From Saccharibacillus alkalitolerans (lineage in GTDB: Bacteria; Bacillota; Bacilli; Paenibacillales; Paenibacillaceae), in NCBI RefSeq assembly GCF_011090185.1, contig NZ_JAAFGS010000005.1, positions 124,001-188,000 of the forward strand: DNA of 64,000 nt, given 5' to 3'. A model generated the notes under the pieces. That model worked only from the letters and a program-made list of their open reading frames with translations, did not search any database and was not told the DNA's origin. Positions 42,190 to 49,040 of this stretch are shown here, in pieces. Position 1 is the first letter of the stretch. Each line of letters opens with the position of its first letter. A program made the translations under genes and the position numbers.

Positions 42190-42246
42190 AAAAAAAGCCC
42201 CGCGAAAACCCTTTTCCCCTATCGGGAGAAGAATTTCGCGGGGCTT
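42190..42246 (-). terminator. Terminator after the SDR gene
   Basis: On the minus strand AAGCCCCGCGAAA and TTTCGCGGGGCTT form a perfect 13-bp stem with a smaller inner hairpin, followed by TTTTT. Confidence 0.88.
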
Positions 42247-42259
42247 GACGCCGGACTTC

Positions 42260-43033
42260 TTATTTCAAATTCAGGAAACGTCCCGCCAGCTTGTCCGCCG
42301 TGCGCGGCATCAGCCCGTATAACCGGACCGCCAAACCGAAGTAACGCGGCAGGTCGATCTCGTCTCTGCGCGTACGCATCATCTTCACCATTTCGCGCGC
42401 CACCTTCTCCGGCGGAAGGATGAAGCGGCCGACGCTTTTGACGTAGCTGCCGTCCGGGTCGGCCGTCTCGAAAAACGGCGTGTCGATCGGCCCGGGATTT
42501 ACCGTCGAGACGGCAATCCCGCTGCCCCGAAGTTCCTGACGCAGCGAGTTCATGAAGCCGAGCACCGCGTGCTTGGAAGCCGCGTAACCGGCCGACTTGG
42601 CGGTGGCGAACTTGCCGGCCATCGAAGCGACGGTCAGAATCTGCCCGCCGCCGGCCTGCCGCATATGCGGCAGCACCGCTTTCGTGCAGCGGACGGGGCC
42701 GAAATAATTCACGTTCATGATGCCTTCGTAATCGGCCAGATCCATCTCCTCCGCCGTTTCGAACAGCCCATACCCCGCATTGTTGACCAGGATATCGATT
42801 CGGCCGTATTCTTCGATAATCCCGCGCGCGGCGGCCTGCACCGATTCGTCGCTGCCGACGTCGAGAGTCCGAATGCCGTGCTTCCCGGGCACGGCTTTCG
42901 CGGCTTGGCGAAGCTTTTCTTCCGAGCGGGCGGACAGTATCGGAATCGCGCCGCTTTCCGAGGCCAAAGACGCGGCAAGCGCTCCGATTCCGCTCGAAGC
43001 GCCTGTAATCCACACGATTTTGTTGGTTAGCAT
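42260..43033 (-). CDS. SDR family oxidoreductase
   Basis: A 257-residue classical short-chain dehydrogenase/reductase, NAD(P)-dependent. It has TGASSGIG at the cofactor loop, NNAGYGLFETAEEMDLADYE, and the catalytic SMAGKF region with YAASKHAVLGFMNSL. VNPGPIDTPFF is the usual loop after the active site. ATG 43033 has AAGGAGCC 11 bases upstream; the longer frame is antisense text. It resembles DltE/YqjQ-type SDRs, so a role in lipid or wall chemistry is possible but unproven. Confidence 0.9.
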   Translation of the reverse strand: MLTNKIVWITGASSGIGALAASLASESGAIPILSARSEEKLRQAAKAVPGKHGIRTLDVGSDESVQAAARGIIEEYGRIDILVNNAGYGLFETAEEMDLADYEGIMNVNYFGPVRCTKAVLPHMRQAGGGQILTVASMAGKFATAKSAGYAASKHAVLGFMNSLRQELRGSGIAVSTVNPGPIDTPFFETADPDGSYVKSVGRFILPPEKVAREMVKMMRTRRDEIDLPRYFGLAVRLYGLMPRTADKLAGRFLNLK

Positions 43034-43126
43034 AAAGGCGAAGGCTCCTTCGTCGTTCCGTTGTCGCGCATGGACCGGACCGGGTCTGCCGCCGGAAAGG
43101 TCCATGCAGTGGGTTCGCCTTTTATT

Positions 43127-43585
43127 TTACGAAATCAGCACTTGAATATCCAGCTCGCCGATCCCGTCCATCAGCAGCGGAATCGTCAGCGCCTTCTCCG
43201 GCATGCTTCCCGCAAACGCCTCTCCGTGCAGGACGCTCGGAGGCGTAATGTCGACGACGACGCCTTGGTTCGACAGCAGGATCCCGGCATTGCCGCTGAT
43301 CATGTTGCCCAGTTCGGAAATGGCGCTTCGGCCCATCTCGTCCAACTCCGTAATGGTGAATCCGCCCATCATGGCCGATACGATCCGCATGGCGACTTGC
43401 TCGTGCAGACCGAAAATGATATTGCCGCTCAGTTGTCCCGTCATTCCGATTTGAATCCAGATGTGATCATCGATCGGCTTGACGCTTTTAACGGCAAGAG
43501 TCCCCGTCGAAGGAGAAATCTGGATGAGCTGATGAAGTACCAGCTTAGCCGATTCCAAAAACGGGTTGATTACCTCCGCTTTCAT
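43127..43585 (-). CDS. cheX: Chemotaxis phosphatase CheX-like protein
   Basis: CheX removes phosphate from CheY-P to reset the flagellar motor signal. The 152-residue protein has the family motif E-x-x-N (SELGNMISGNAG, residues about 95-106) and a Pro pair (ITPPS) 21-22 residues later, in line with ExxN-x22-P. The start ATG 43585 has GGGGGCGAG about ten bases upstream. It has no chemotaxis neighbours, as is common for CheX-like genes in Bacillales. A terminator-like hairpin stands about 210 bases upstream on the same strand. Confidence 0.85.
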   Translation of the reverse strand: MKAEVINPFLESAKLVLHQLIQISPSTGTLAVKSVKPIDDHIWIQIGMTGQLSGNIIFGLHEQVAMRIVSAMMGGFTITELDEMGRSAISELGNMISGNAGILLSNQGVVVDITPPSVLHGEAFAGSMPEKALTIPLLMDGIGELDIQVLIS

Positions 43586-43795
43586 AATACAAACTCGCCC
43601 CCTGCTACTTAGGTTTTTGGAATCACGTGTAACGGGTATTAAGGACTTCCAACTCATTAACCTTAAGTCCTATTTCTTGTTAACCCAATTATACGTGAGA
43701 AAGAAAAATAAAACATCTCTTTTAAAAGATTATCTCCACTCGAATAGCCCCTGCGCCGCCTTAATCCGACCTTATTCGACGTCAGTCGGGCGCAT

Positions 43796-43840
43796 AAAAA
43801 GCTCGCGCGCGGAACGCGCGGGGCGTTCCGGCCAGCGAGC
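43796..43840 (-). terminator. Strong minus-strand terminator with no gene upstream
   Basis: On the minus strand GCTCGC pairs with GCGAGC, with CGGAACGC/GCGTTCCG inside, followed by TTTTTATG. No minus-strand gene ends here. It could be the end of a small RNA or an attenuator in a long cheX leader. Confidence 0.7.
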
Positions 43841-44072
43841 ATCGAATTCTGTAAAAATTCGCCTTCTTCTTTTATCGCCAACAAGAGGCTTTTTTTTTAC
43901 AGCCAAAGACCTAAATTCGGAAAATTCGCGACTTTTTACAGGGGCTTTTTGGTTATTTATTGTTTCGGAGACGCTTGACCTTGCTGCCGGCTTATCGAAA
44001 TGTCCGGATCCCGCCGTTTATGGACCATTCGACCCGAGTCGGGGTTTTCTTTCCTTTTGTTTACCTTCTTCA

Positions 44073-44102
44073 TTGCTTTTGCTTTTATTCTTCCCCTATA
44101 AT
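44073..44102 (+). promoter_or_regulatory. SigA promoter of the LysR gene
   Basis: -35 TTGCTT (44073-44078), 18-base spacer, -10 TATAAT (44097-44102). The start codon lies about 37 bases downstream. Confidence 0.7.
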
Positions 44103-44138
44103 TTAAGGAATAAAGTACGCGGTGGGAGGAGAAGTTTC

Positions 44139-45041
44139 ATGAATATGAGTCAGTTGGAGACGCTCGTCACCATCTCGAAGACGATGAGCTTCCGCAAAGC
44201 CGGGGAACTGCTCAATCTTACACAGCCCGCCGTTTCCGCGCAGATCAAAAGTCTCGAAGACGAATTCAAAGCCGTCCTGGTCGACCGCAGCCAACCGGTT
44301 ACGCTGACCGACCGGGGGCTGGTGTTTCTCGAGCATGCCGAGCGCATTCTCGCCGTCGTCGAAGAATTGAAGCAGAAGATTACCGATCTCGAAGAAACGC
44401 CGCAAGGACACATCATGCTGGGGACGACTACCTCGATCGCCATTCAGATCCTGCCGCGCGTTCTGTCTTATTTTCAAGACCAGTTTCCGCTTATTCAGAC
44501 GAGCATTCAATCGATGCCGTCTTCGCAAATTTACAGCCTGGTCGAAAACGGATCGGTGGATATCGGCATCGGCTATCTGATCGAGCGCAATCCGGATCTG
44601 GAAACGTCCGTGCTCTATTACGATACGTTCGAATTGGTCGTTTCCCCGCAGAACGAACTCGCCCGCAAGAAACAAATCTCGCTGGAAGATCTCAAAGAAG
44701 TGCCGATGATCATGCTGTCCCCGGACACGGTCGGACGGCGCTTCGTCGAGCAGGTGTTCAAGGAACACGGCATTGTGCCGCGCGTCGCCATGGAATTGTC
44801 CAGCAGCGAGGAAGTCAAACGGATGGTGGAGCTGAATCTCGGCGCCGCGGTCATCTCGAAGCTGTCGATTTCCAGGGAAGTGCGCCAAGGCTCCCTGATC
44901 ATGCTGCCGATGACCGAATTCGAAGCCAGTCATCCGGTCGGCGTTATCTACCGTTCGGGCAAGTATATCAATTCGGCGATGCGCCAATTTCTGGCCGACC
45001 TCAAAGGCATGCCCGAGACGCAGTTTATCGGTTCCGAATAA
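44139..45041 (+). CDS. LysR family transcriptional regulator
   Basis: A 300-residue LysR regulator. The N-terminal winged helix is MSQLETLVTISKTMSFRKAG, LLNLTQPAVSAQIKSLEDEF. The effector domain (about 90-290) begins GHIMLGTTTSIAIQILPRVL and ends near PVGVIYRSGKYINSAMRQF. ATG 44139 has GGGAGGAG eight bases before it (ATG 44145 is an alternative). It stands upstream of the PHP phosphatase gene in the same direction, with 72 bases between, and could be co-transcribed. Its target and inducer are unknown. Confidence 0.93.
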   Translation: MNMSQLETLVTISKTMSFRKAGELLNLTQPAVSAQIKSLEDEFKAVLVDRSQPVTLTDRGLVFLEHAERILAVVEELKQKITDLEETPQGHIMLGTTTSIAIQILPRVLSYFQDQFPLIQTSIQSMPSSQIYSLVENGSVDIGIGYLIERNPDLETSVLYYDTFELVVSPQNELARKKQISLEDLKEVPMIMLSPDTVGRRFVEQVFKEHGIVPRVAMELSSSEEVKRMVELNLGAAVISKLSISREVRQGSLIMLPMTEFEASHPVGVIYRSGKYINSAMRQFLADLKGMPETQFIGSE

Positions 45042-45113
45042 CGTTCGGACTGGACAGACGCTGCGAGCTGCCCAGGCAGCATTATTCTAACGTAAGAAAA
45101 GGAGACCGCGTCC

Positions 45114-45923
45114 ATGAAGTTCGACCTGCATACTCATCACTATCGCTGCGGACATGCGGACGGCGATATTCGCGATTACATCGAAGCCGGAATTCGCGAA
45201 GGGCTGTCCGTCATCGGAATTTCCGACCATATGCCGCATCTGTTCAGTCCGCTGGACCATCCCTCCCCGGCCATTACCATGTCGAGGCTAGAACTCGGCG
45301 CTTACGTCGAGGAAGTGCTCCGGCTGAAAAAGGAATACGAAGGCCGGATCGACGTGCTGCTCGGTATCGAATCCGATTACTTCATCGACCACGAACGCGT
45401 CTATCGCGAAGCGATCGAGCGTTATCCGTTCGATTACGTCATCGGCTCTGTACATATCAGCAGCGGCAAAAGCATCTTCGACCGCAGCCGCTGGGAGGGA
45501 TTGACGCCCGAGATCATGATCGAAGCCAAAAAGGAATATTACCGTCTGATCGAAGCGTCCGCGCGAAGCGGCATGTTCCAGATTCTCGGGCATATCGACG
45601 CCATGAAGGGATATTTCCCCGACTTCAGCGCCATCCCGGCGGACGAAGCCGTCGAATCGGCGCTGAAGACGATCGGGGAGCTGGGGCTAGCCATCGAGGT
45701 CAACACGTCCGGGGGAACCAAAACCTGCGGCGGCTGGTATCCGTCGGACGCGATTCTGGAGCGGGCGCTGCATTACGGCGTCTCCATTTCGTTCGGCTCC
45801 GACGCCCACAAGCCTTCCCGGGTCGGCGAAGACTTCGAAGCGGTAGCCGACAAGCTGCGCGAGATCGGCTTCAAGGAATGGGTATACGTCAAAGAGCGCA
45901 AACCGGTATCGGTAGCGCTGTAA
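45114..45923 (+). CDS. hisK: PHP-type histidinol-phosphatase
   Basis: This 269-residue metal-dependent PHP phosphatase matches the HisJ/HisK type, which cleaves histidinol phosphate in histidine synthesis. The metal ligands are visible: DLHTHHYRCGHA (H-x-H), ISDHMPHL, GIESDY, GSVHIS, GHID and SDAHKPSRVG. AAAAGGAGA precedes the ATG. Other PHP phosphatases of unknown substrate have the same motifs, and no other his gene is nearby, so the substrate is likely but not certain. Confidence 0.85.
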   Translation: MKFDLHTHHYRCGHADGDIRDYIEAGIREGLSVIGISDHMPHLFSPLDHPSPAITMSRLELGAYVEEVLRLKKEYEGRIDVLLGIESDYFIDHERVYREAIERYPFDYVIGSVHISSGKSIFDRSRWEGLTPEIMIEAKKEYYRLIEASARSGMFQILGHIDAMKGYFPDFSAIPADEAVESALKTIGELGLAIEVNTSGGTKTCGGWYPSDAILERALHYGVSISFGSDAHKPSRVGEDFEAVADKLREIGFKEWVYVKERKPVSVAL

Positions 45924-45963
45924 GCCTGCACTAACGGCTGCTTTCCTCGATACTCCGAACGAT

Positions 45964-46004
45964 AAAAGGCCGCCTCTTCACTTTAGCGTGAAGAGGCGGC
46001 CTTT
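45964..46004. terminator. Bidirectional terminator
   Basis: AAAAGGCCGCCTCTTCAC pairs with GTGAAGAGGCGGCCTTTT. It ends the phosphatase gene. Confidence 0.88.
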
Positions 46005-46041
46005 TCGCTCTTCGTTTTCTGTCGCGAACAGCGCCGAAAGC

Positions 46042-46071
46042 AAAAAAATGACCCGGACGGAAGTCCGGGTC
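46042..46071 (-). terminator. Terminator after the GNAT gene
   Basis: On the minus strand GACCCGGA, ACTTCCG-type loop, TCCGGGTC is followed by ATTTTTTTG. It lies 140 bases past the stop of the gene at 46211. Confidence 0.75.
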
Positions 46072-46210
46072 CAATCACTTCTATTTCAAAAGGGGGTCAT
46101 GTCTTATTTATACCCCACCCATGTTAGAATCCCGTGTCGCTTATATTTCAATTGTGTAACAAAACCATTTTTCTGGCAAATCTTCGTTTTCCGCTGTTTG
46201 AGACTTCTTT

Positions 46211-46804
46211 TTATGCGCGGATTTCTTTCAGTTTTTCGGGCGTCAGCGTAAAAACGACAACCCCCAGCTCATCGTCGCGGCGCTTGACGCCGAATCCGAA
46301 TTCCGGGCGATGCTGGCGCTCCATGCCGATCTTCGCCAGCACGCGCAGCGAAGCGCCGTTCTTCACGAAGCAGCGCGCCTGAATCCGTTCGAGCTCCAGA
46401 TGCTCGAAGCCGAACTCCGCAAGCGCGGCCGCCGCTTCCGTGGCGTATCCCTGCCCCCAATATTCATGGGACAGCGCGAATCCGAGCTCTGCCTTTCCTC
46501 CCCGGGCATCCCAGCGCTGGAAGGAGCACAGCCCGATAATTTCGTCTCCGCCGTGCAGGAAGACGCCCAGATGCAGCGCGCTCAGGCTGCGATAGGCTTC
46601 CTCGATCTGCCGATAGACCCGATCCGGGTTACCCACGCCGAACGTGCGTCCCGCCGAAGCCAGGTAGCGGTTCACTTCCTGATCGGAAGCGCTTCGGCTC
46701 CAATTCCGGATATCTTCGTTGGTCAGAATACGCAGTTCCAGCCGTTCGGTCACGATCGGCAGCCAGTCCGGCAGACTGCCCGCAATTCTCTCTTTATCCG
46801 CCAT
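46211..46804 (-). CDS. RimJ/RimL-type GNAT acetyltransferase
   Basis: A 197-residue GNAT of the RimJ/RimL group, which acetylates N-termini of proteins or antibiotics and small amines. It has TERLELRILTNEDIRNW at the start, GFALSHEYWGQGYATEAAAA (the acetyl-CoA loop) and ARCFVKNGASLRVLAKIGME, the RimJ-type C-terminal end. GGGGAG lies nine bases before the ATG. It follows the AAC(3)-like gene by 25 bases, and the two probably share a transcript. Confidence 0.9.
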   Translation of the reverse strand: MADKERIAGSLPDWLPIVTERLELRILTNEDIRNWSRSASDQEVNRYLASAGRTFGVGNPDRVYRQIEEAYRSLSALHLGVFLHGGDEIIGLCSFQRWDARGGKAELGFALSHEYWGQGYATEAAAALAEFGFEHLELERIQARCFVKNGASLRVLAKIGMERQHRPEFGFGVKRRDDELGVVVFTLTPEKLKEIRA

Positions 46805-46829
46805 CTTTTCGTACTCCCCTCATTGTTCG

Positions 46830-47636
46830 TCAGCGGTACAGTTCCAGCCAGCGCACCGCGTAATCCACCAGCGCGCGCTGGCGAATCAGACGGCATTCCG
46901 CGCGTCCGATCCGTCCTCGCCGGACGGCGGACGGCTGTTCCGACTCGAAGTCGGCTCCCATCCGTTCAAAGTCTTCCGAATCGAAGTTGATATCGCAAAA
47001 CGACACCCATTCCGGTCCGTTCGCGCCCATCACCTTAGCCTTCGGCCGCAGCTCTTTTTTGCCCCGGTAACTCGCCCGATATTCGCCCAGATGAAACGAC
47101 GTATTCGTATAATGGCCCGTGCCCAGCATCAGCACCCAGGCATCCCGCTCGTACAGGCGAGCAAGCGGCGACGCTTCGCCGAGCCCGTAATCAAGGGAAT
47201 GACCGCCTACGATCGCTTCCGCCTGCGGCCCCCTCGCCGCAAAGGAGAGATGCGGGTGGGCGCTGCGCAGCGTGCCCCGCTGCTTGCGGAACGCCTCCGG
47301 TACCGCTCCCATGGAGCGGGTCGCGGTCAGATCGGGATCGTAGAGCGGCATCTCCGCCCGCACCAGATCCCACCAGCGGGGGTCCAGAGGCGGATTCATC
47401 CAGATCGCCGGATCGGTCAGATCGGACGATTGGGTCGGCATGACCAGCGTTCCGGCTTCGCCCAGGGCGTCTTCCAATCCTAGTATGACCGCCTCCGCTC
47501 CGCCCGCGATCCAACCGCCGATCGCTTTAAGCGACGAATGGACGAGCAGCACCGAGCCGGACTCTACGCCAAGCTCCGCCGCCTCCTTCGCGATCGACGT
47601 CCTTGTATAGGGTCTTTCCGTAATCATTGCCTTCAT
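46830..47636 (-). CDS. AAC(3) family N-acetyltransferase
   Basis: A 268-residue protein of the aminoglycoside 3-N-acetyltransferase fold, like B. subtilis YokD. It has VHSSLKAIGGWIAGGAEAVI, MPTQSSDLTDPAIW, RSAHPHLSFAARGPQA and LGTGHYTNTSFHLGEY, all at the usual places. Many chromosomal members acetylate something other than aminoglycosides, so resistance is not implied. I start it at ATG 47636, with AAGGAG 12 bases upstream; a TTG seven codons earlier is an alternative. It lies next to a second acetyltransferase gene. Confidence 0.88.
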   Translation of the reverse strand: MKAMITERPYTRTSIAKEAAELGVESGSVLLVHSSLKAIGGWIAGGAEAVILGLEDALGEAGTLVMPTQSSDLTDPAIWMNPPLDPRWWDLVRAEMPLYDPDLTATRSMGAVPEAFRKQRGTLRSAHPHLSFAARGPQAEAIVGGHSLDYGLGEASPLARLYERDAWVLMLGTGHYTNTSFHLGEYRASYRGKKELRPKAKVMGANGPEWVSFCDINFDSEDFERMGADFESEQPSAVRRGRIGRAECRLIRQRALVDYAVRWLELYR

Positions 47637-47741
47637 GCCTTGTTCAGTCTCCTTCAATTGGGTTTCGGCCGTCTCCGTCTCCCCAGTGTATCACGAAACA
47701 GATCTATGCGGCCTTCTCCGCAGGGCTCCGTCCGAACGCAA

Positions 47742-47777
47742 AAATCCGAGGAGCCCGGCAGCGGGCGCCTCGGATTT
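47742..47777. terminator. Terminator after sdhB
   Basis: AAATCCGAGG pairs with CCTCGGATTT around a GC-rich inner part, and on the minus strand TTTTT follows. It ends the sdh operon. Confidence 0.82.
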
Positions 47778-47819
47778 GTTATTCCGGCAAAGTTACCGCC
47801 GACCGTCTACCGTACGCGT

Positions 47820-48608
47820 TTACTGGGCGAACCAGCGTTTGAACATGCGTTTTGTCGTCTGCTTGTTCAGCTCGGCGATGGACGTCGTCAGCGGGATGCC
47901 TTTCGGGCAGGCGCGCACGCAGTTCTGCGAGTTGCCGCAGCCTTCGATGCCGTCCGTGCCTTCCATCAGCGTATCGAGACGGTCGTCGGCGTTCATTTCG
48001 CCCGTCGGATGCGCATTGAACAGACGAACCTGGGACAGCGCGGCAGGACCGATGAAGTCGGTCTTGTCGTTGACGTTCGGGCAGGCCTCCAGGCAGACGC
48101 CGCACGTCATGCACTTGGACAGTTCGTACGCCCACTGGCGCTTTTTCTCCGGCATCCGCGGCCCCGGACCGAGATCGTAGGTGCCGTCGATCGGAATCCA
48201 CGCTTTGACTTTTTTGAGCGCGTTAAACATCCGGCTGCGGTCGATCACCAGGTCGCGCACGACCGGGAACGTCGACATCGGAGCGACGCGAATCGGCTGT
48301 TCCAGCTGGTCGACGAGCGCGGAGCAGGCCTGGCGCGGCTTGCCGTTGATCACCATCGAACAGGCGCCGCACACTTCTTCCAGACAGTTCGACTCCCAGC
48401 AGACCGGCGCGGTCGTGCCGCCTTCGGCGTTGACCGGATTGCGCTGAATCTCCATCAAGGCGCTGATTACGTTCATGCCCGGACGGTAAGGGAGGTCGAA
48501 TTCTTCGATGTAGGGCTTGCTTTCCATGTTGTCCTGACGGGTGATAACAAATTTGACTCTTCTGGCTGCTGTCTGAGTTGTTTGTGGCACGGTTGTCGTT
48601 TCCGCCAT
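47820..48608 (-). CDS. sdhB: Succinate dehydrogenase iron-sulfur subunit
   Basis: SdhB passes electrons from the flavin in SdhA through three Fe-S centres to the quinone site at the membrane. The 262-residue protein has the [2Fe-2S] ligands in CWESNCLEEVCGACSM and later C in RQAC, then the two cluster motifs CMTCGVCLEACP and NCVRACPKG. It starts at ATG 48608 with GGGGGAG upstream. The gene lies 430 bases beyond sdhA, an unusually long gap for this operon, which is described separately. Confidence 0.96.
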   Translation of the reverse strand: MAETTTVPQTTQTAARRVKFVITRQDNMESKPYIEEFDLPYRPGMNVISALMEIQRNPVNAEGGTTAPVCWESNCLEEVCGACSMVINGKPRQACSALVDQLEQPIRVAPMSTFPVVRDLVIDRSRMFNALKKVKAWIPIDGTYDLGPGPRMPEKKRQWAYELSKCMTCGVCLEACPNVNDKTDFIGPAALSQVRLFNAHPTGEMNADDRLDTLMEGTDGIEGCGNSQNCVRACPKGIPLTTSIAELNKQTTKRMFKRWFAQ

Positions 48609-48669
48609 GGTCTTTTCTCCCCCATTCATGTTTTTGGACGACGGCTTGAGCGTTAAAATGCTATGCGTT

Positions 48670-48817
48670 GAAAAAGAGAAAAAGTCGAGGAAAAGGGTTT
48701 TTCATTACGGTCGCTTGTTGAAACCAGGAAATTACGATCGAATGAAATGCGATTTCCCGGTTTCAAAGGCGAACGCCAGGTCCCCTCCATGAAATCCCTA
48801 TTCCTCTTTCTCTTCTC
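48670..48817 (+). repeat. Fold-back element, copy B (between sdhB and sdhA)
   Basis: The outer arms pair GAAAAAGAG...GAGGAAAAGGG (48670-48697) with CCCTATTCCTCTTTCTCTTC (48796-48815), and GGGTTTTTCAT with ATGAAATCCC. The centre is a 15-bp stem with one mismatch, TTGAAACCAGGAAAT (48718-48732) with ATTTCCCGGTTTCAA (48752-48766), around a 19-base loop. It is flanked by TTACGGTCGCT and AGGCGAACGC, the same core as copies A and C, but the stem sequence is different. Confidence 0.72.
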
Positions 48818-48857
48818 ATTCAAAACGGATTTTCACGCGCAAGCTTTTTATCGGTCG

Positions 48858-48890
48858 AAAAAGCGTCCCGCACCCTTCGCGCGGGTGCGG
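48858..48890 (-). terminator. Terminator-like hairpin between sdhA and sdhB
   Basis: On the minus strand CCGCACCC, GCGCGAA loop, GGGTGCGG is followed by GACGCTTTTT. If active, it would end part of the sdhCA transcript before sdhB. Confidence 0.55.
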
Positions 48891-48920
48891 TCGCTTGAAT
48901 CAGGCAATCTTGCGGGTGAC

Positions 48921-49040
48921 GCGAAACGCGATACCTACAAGCTTTTGCAAAGCTTGTCCGGCCGCACGTTTCTGCGAAACGCGATACCTACGAGCTTTTG
49001 CAAAGCTTGTCCGGCCGCACGTTTCTGCGAAACGCGATTA
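48921..49040. repeat. 53-base tandem repeat in the sdhA-sdhB gap
   Basis: The unit begins GCGAAACGCGATACCTAC and occurs at 48921 and 48974 with one visible difference. A third partial copy at 49027 runs into the sdhA stop region. Each unit holds a hairpin, ACAAGCTTT-TGC-AAAGCTTGT (48937-48957, and 48990-49010 with one mismatch). Confidence 0.85.

Larger units (their letters stand above)
43586..44138. other. Non-coding region between cheX and the LysR gene
   Basis: The region holds the strong minus-strand hairpin at 43796-43840 and the LysR promoter at 44073-44102. Otherwise it is A/T-richer than its surroundings. A 73-codon minus frame (43663-43884) crosses the hairpin and has no ribosome binding site. 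A T-run follows GAGGC near 43890 on the plus strand and could be a weak terminator. Confidence 0.45.
48609..49037. other. 429-base structured gap between sdhA and sdhB
   Basis: The gap separates two genes that are normally adjacent. From the sdhB side outwards it holds a fold-back element (48670-48817), a terminator-like hairpin (48858-48890) and a 53-base tandem repeat with internal hairpins (48921-49040). No open frame here has a good ribosome binding site, and I see no clear promoter for sdhB. The arrangement may lower or tune sdhB expression relative to sdhCA, or reflect insertion of repeats. Confidence 0.6.

Noticed and set aside
43663-43884. 73-codon minus-strand frame upstream of cheX
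   Set aside because: It includes the strong terminator hairpin inside its coding sequence and has no ribosome binding site.
45988-46251. 87-codon plus-strand frame after the PHP phosphatase
   Set aside because: It overlaps the GNAT terminator and stop. The internal ATG near 46098 has GGGGG only three bases away, and the product has no recognisable feature.
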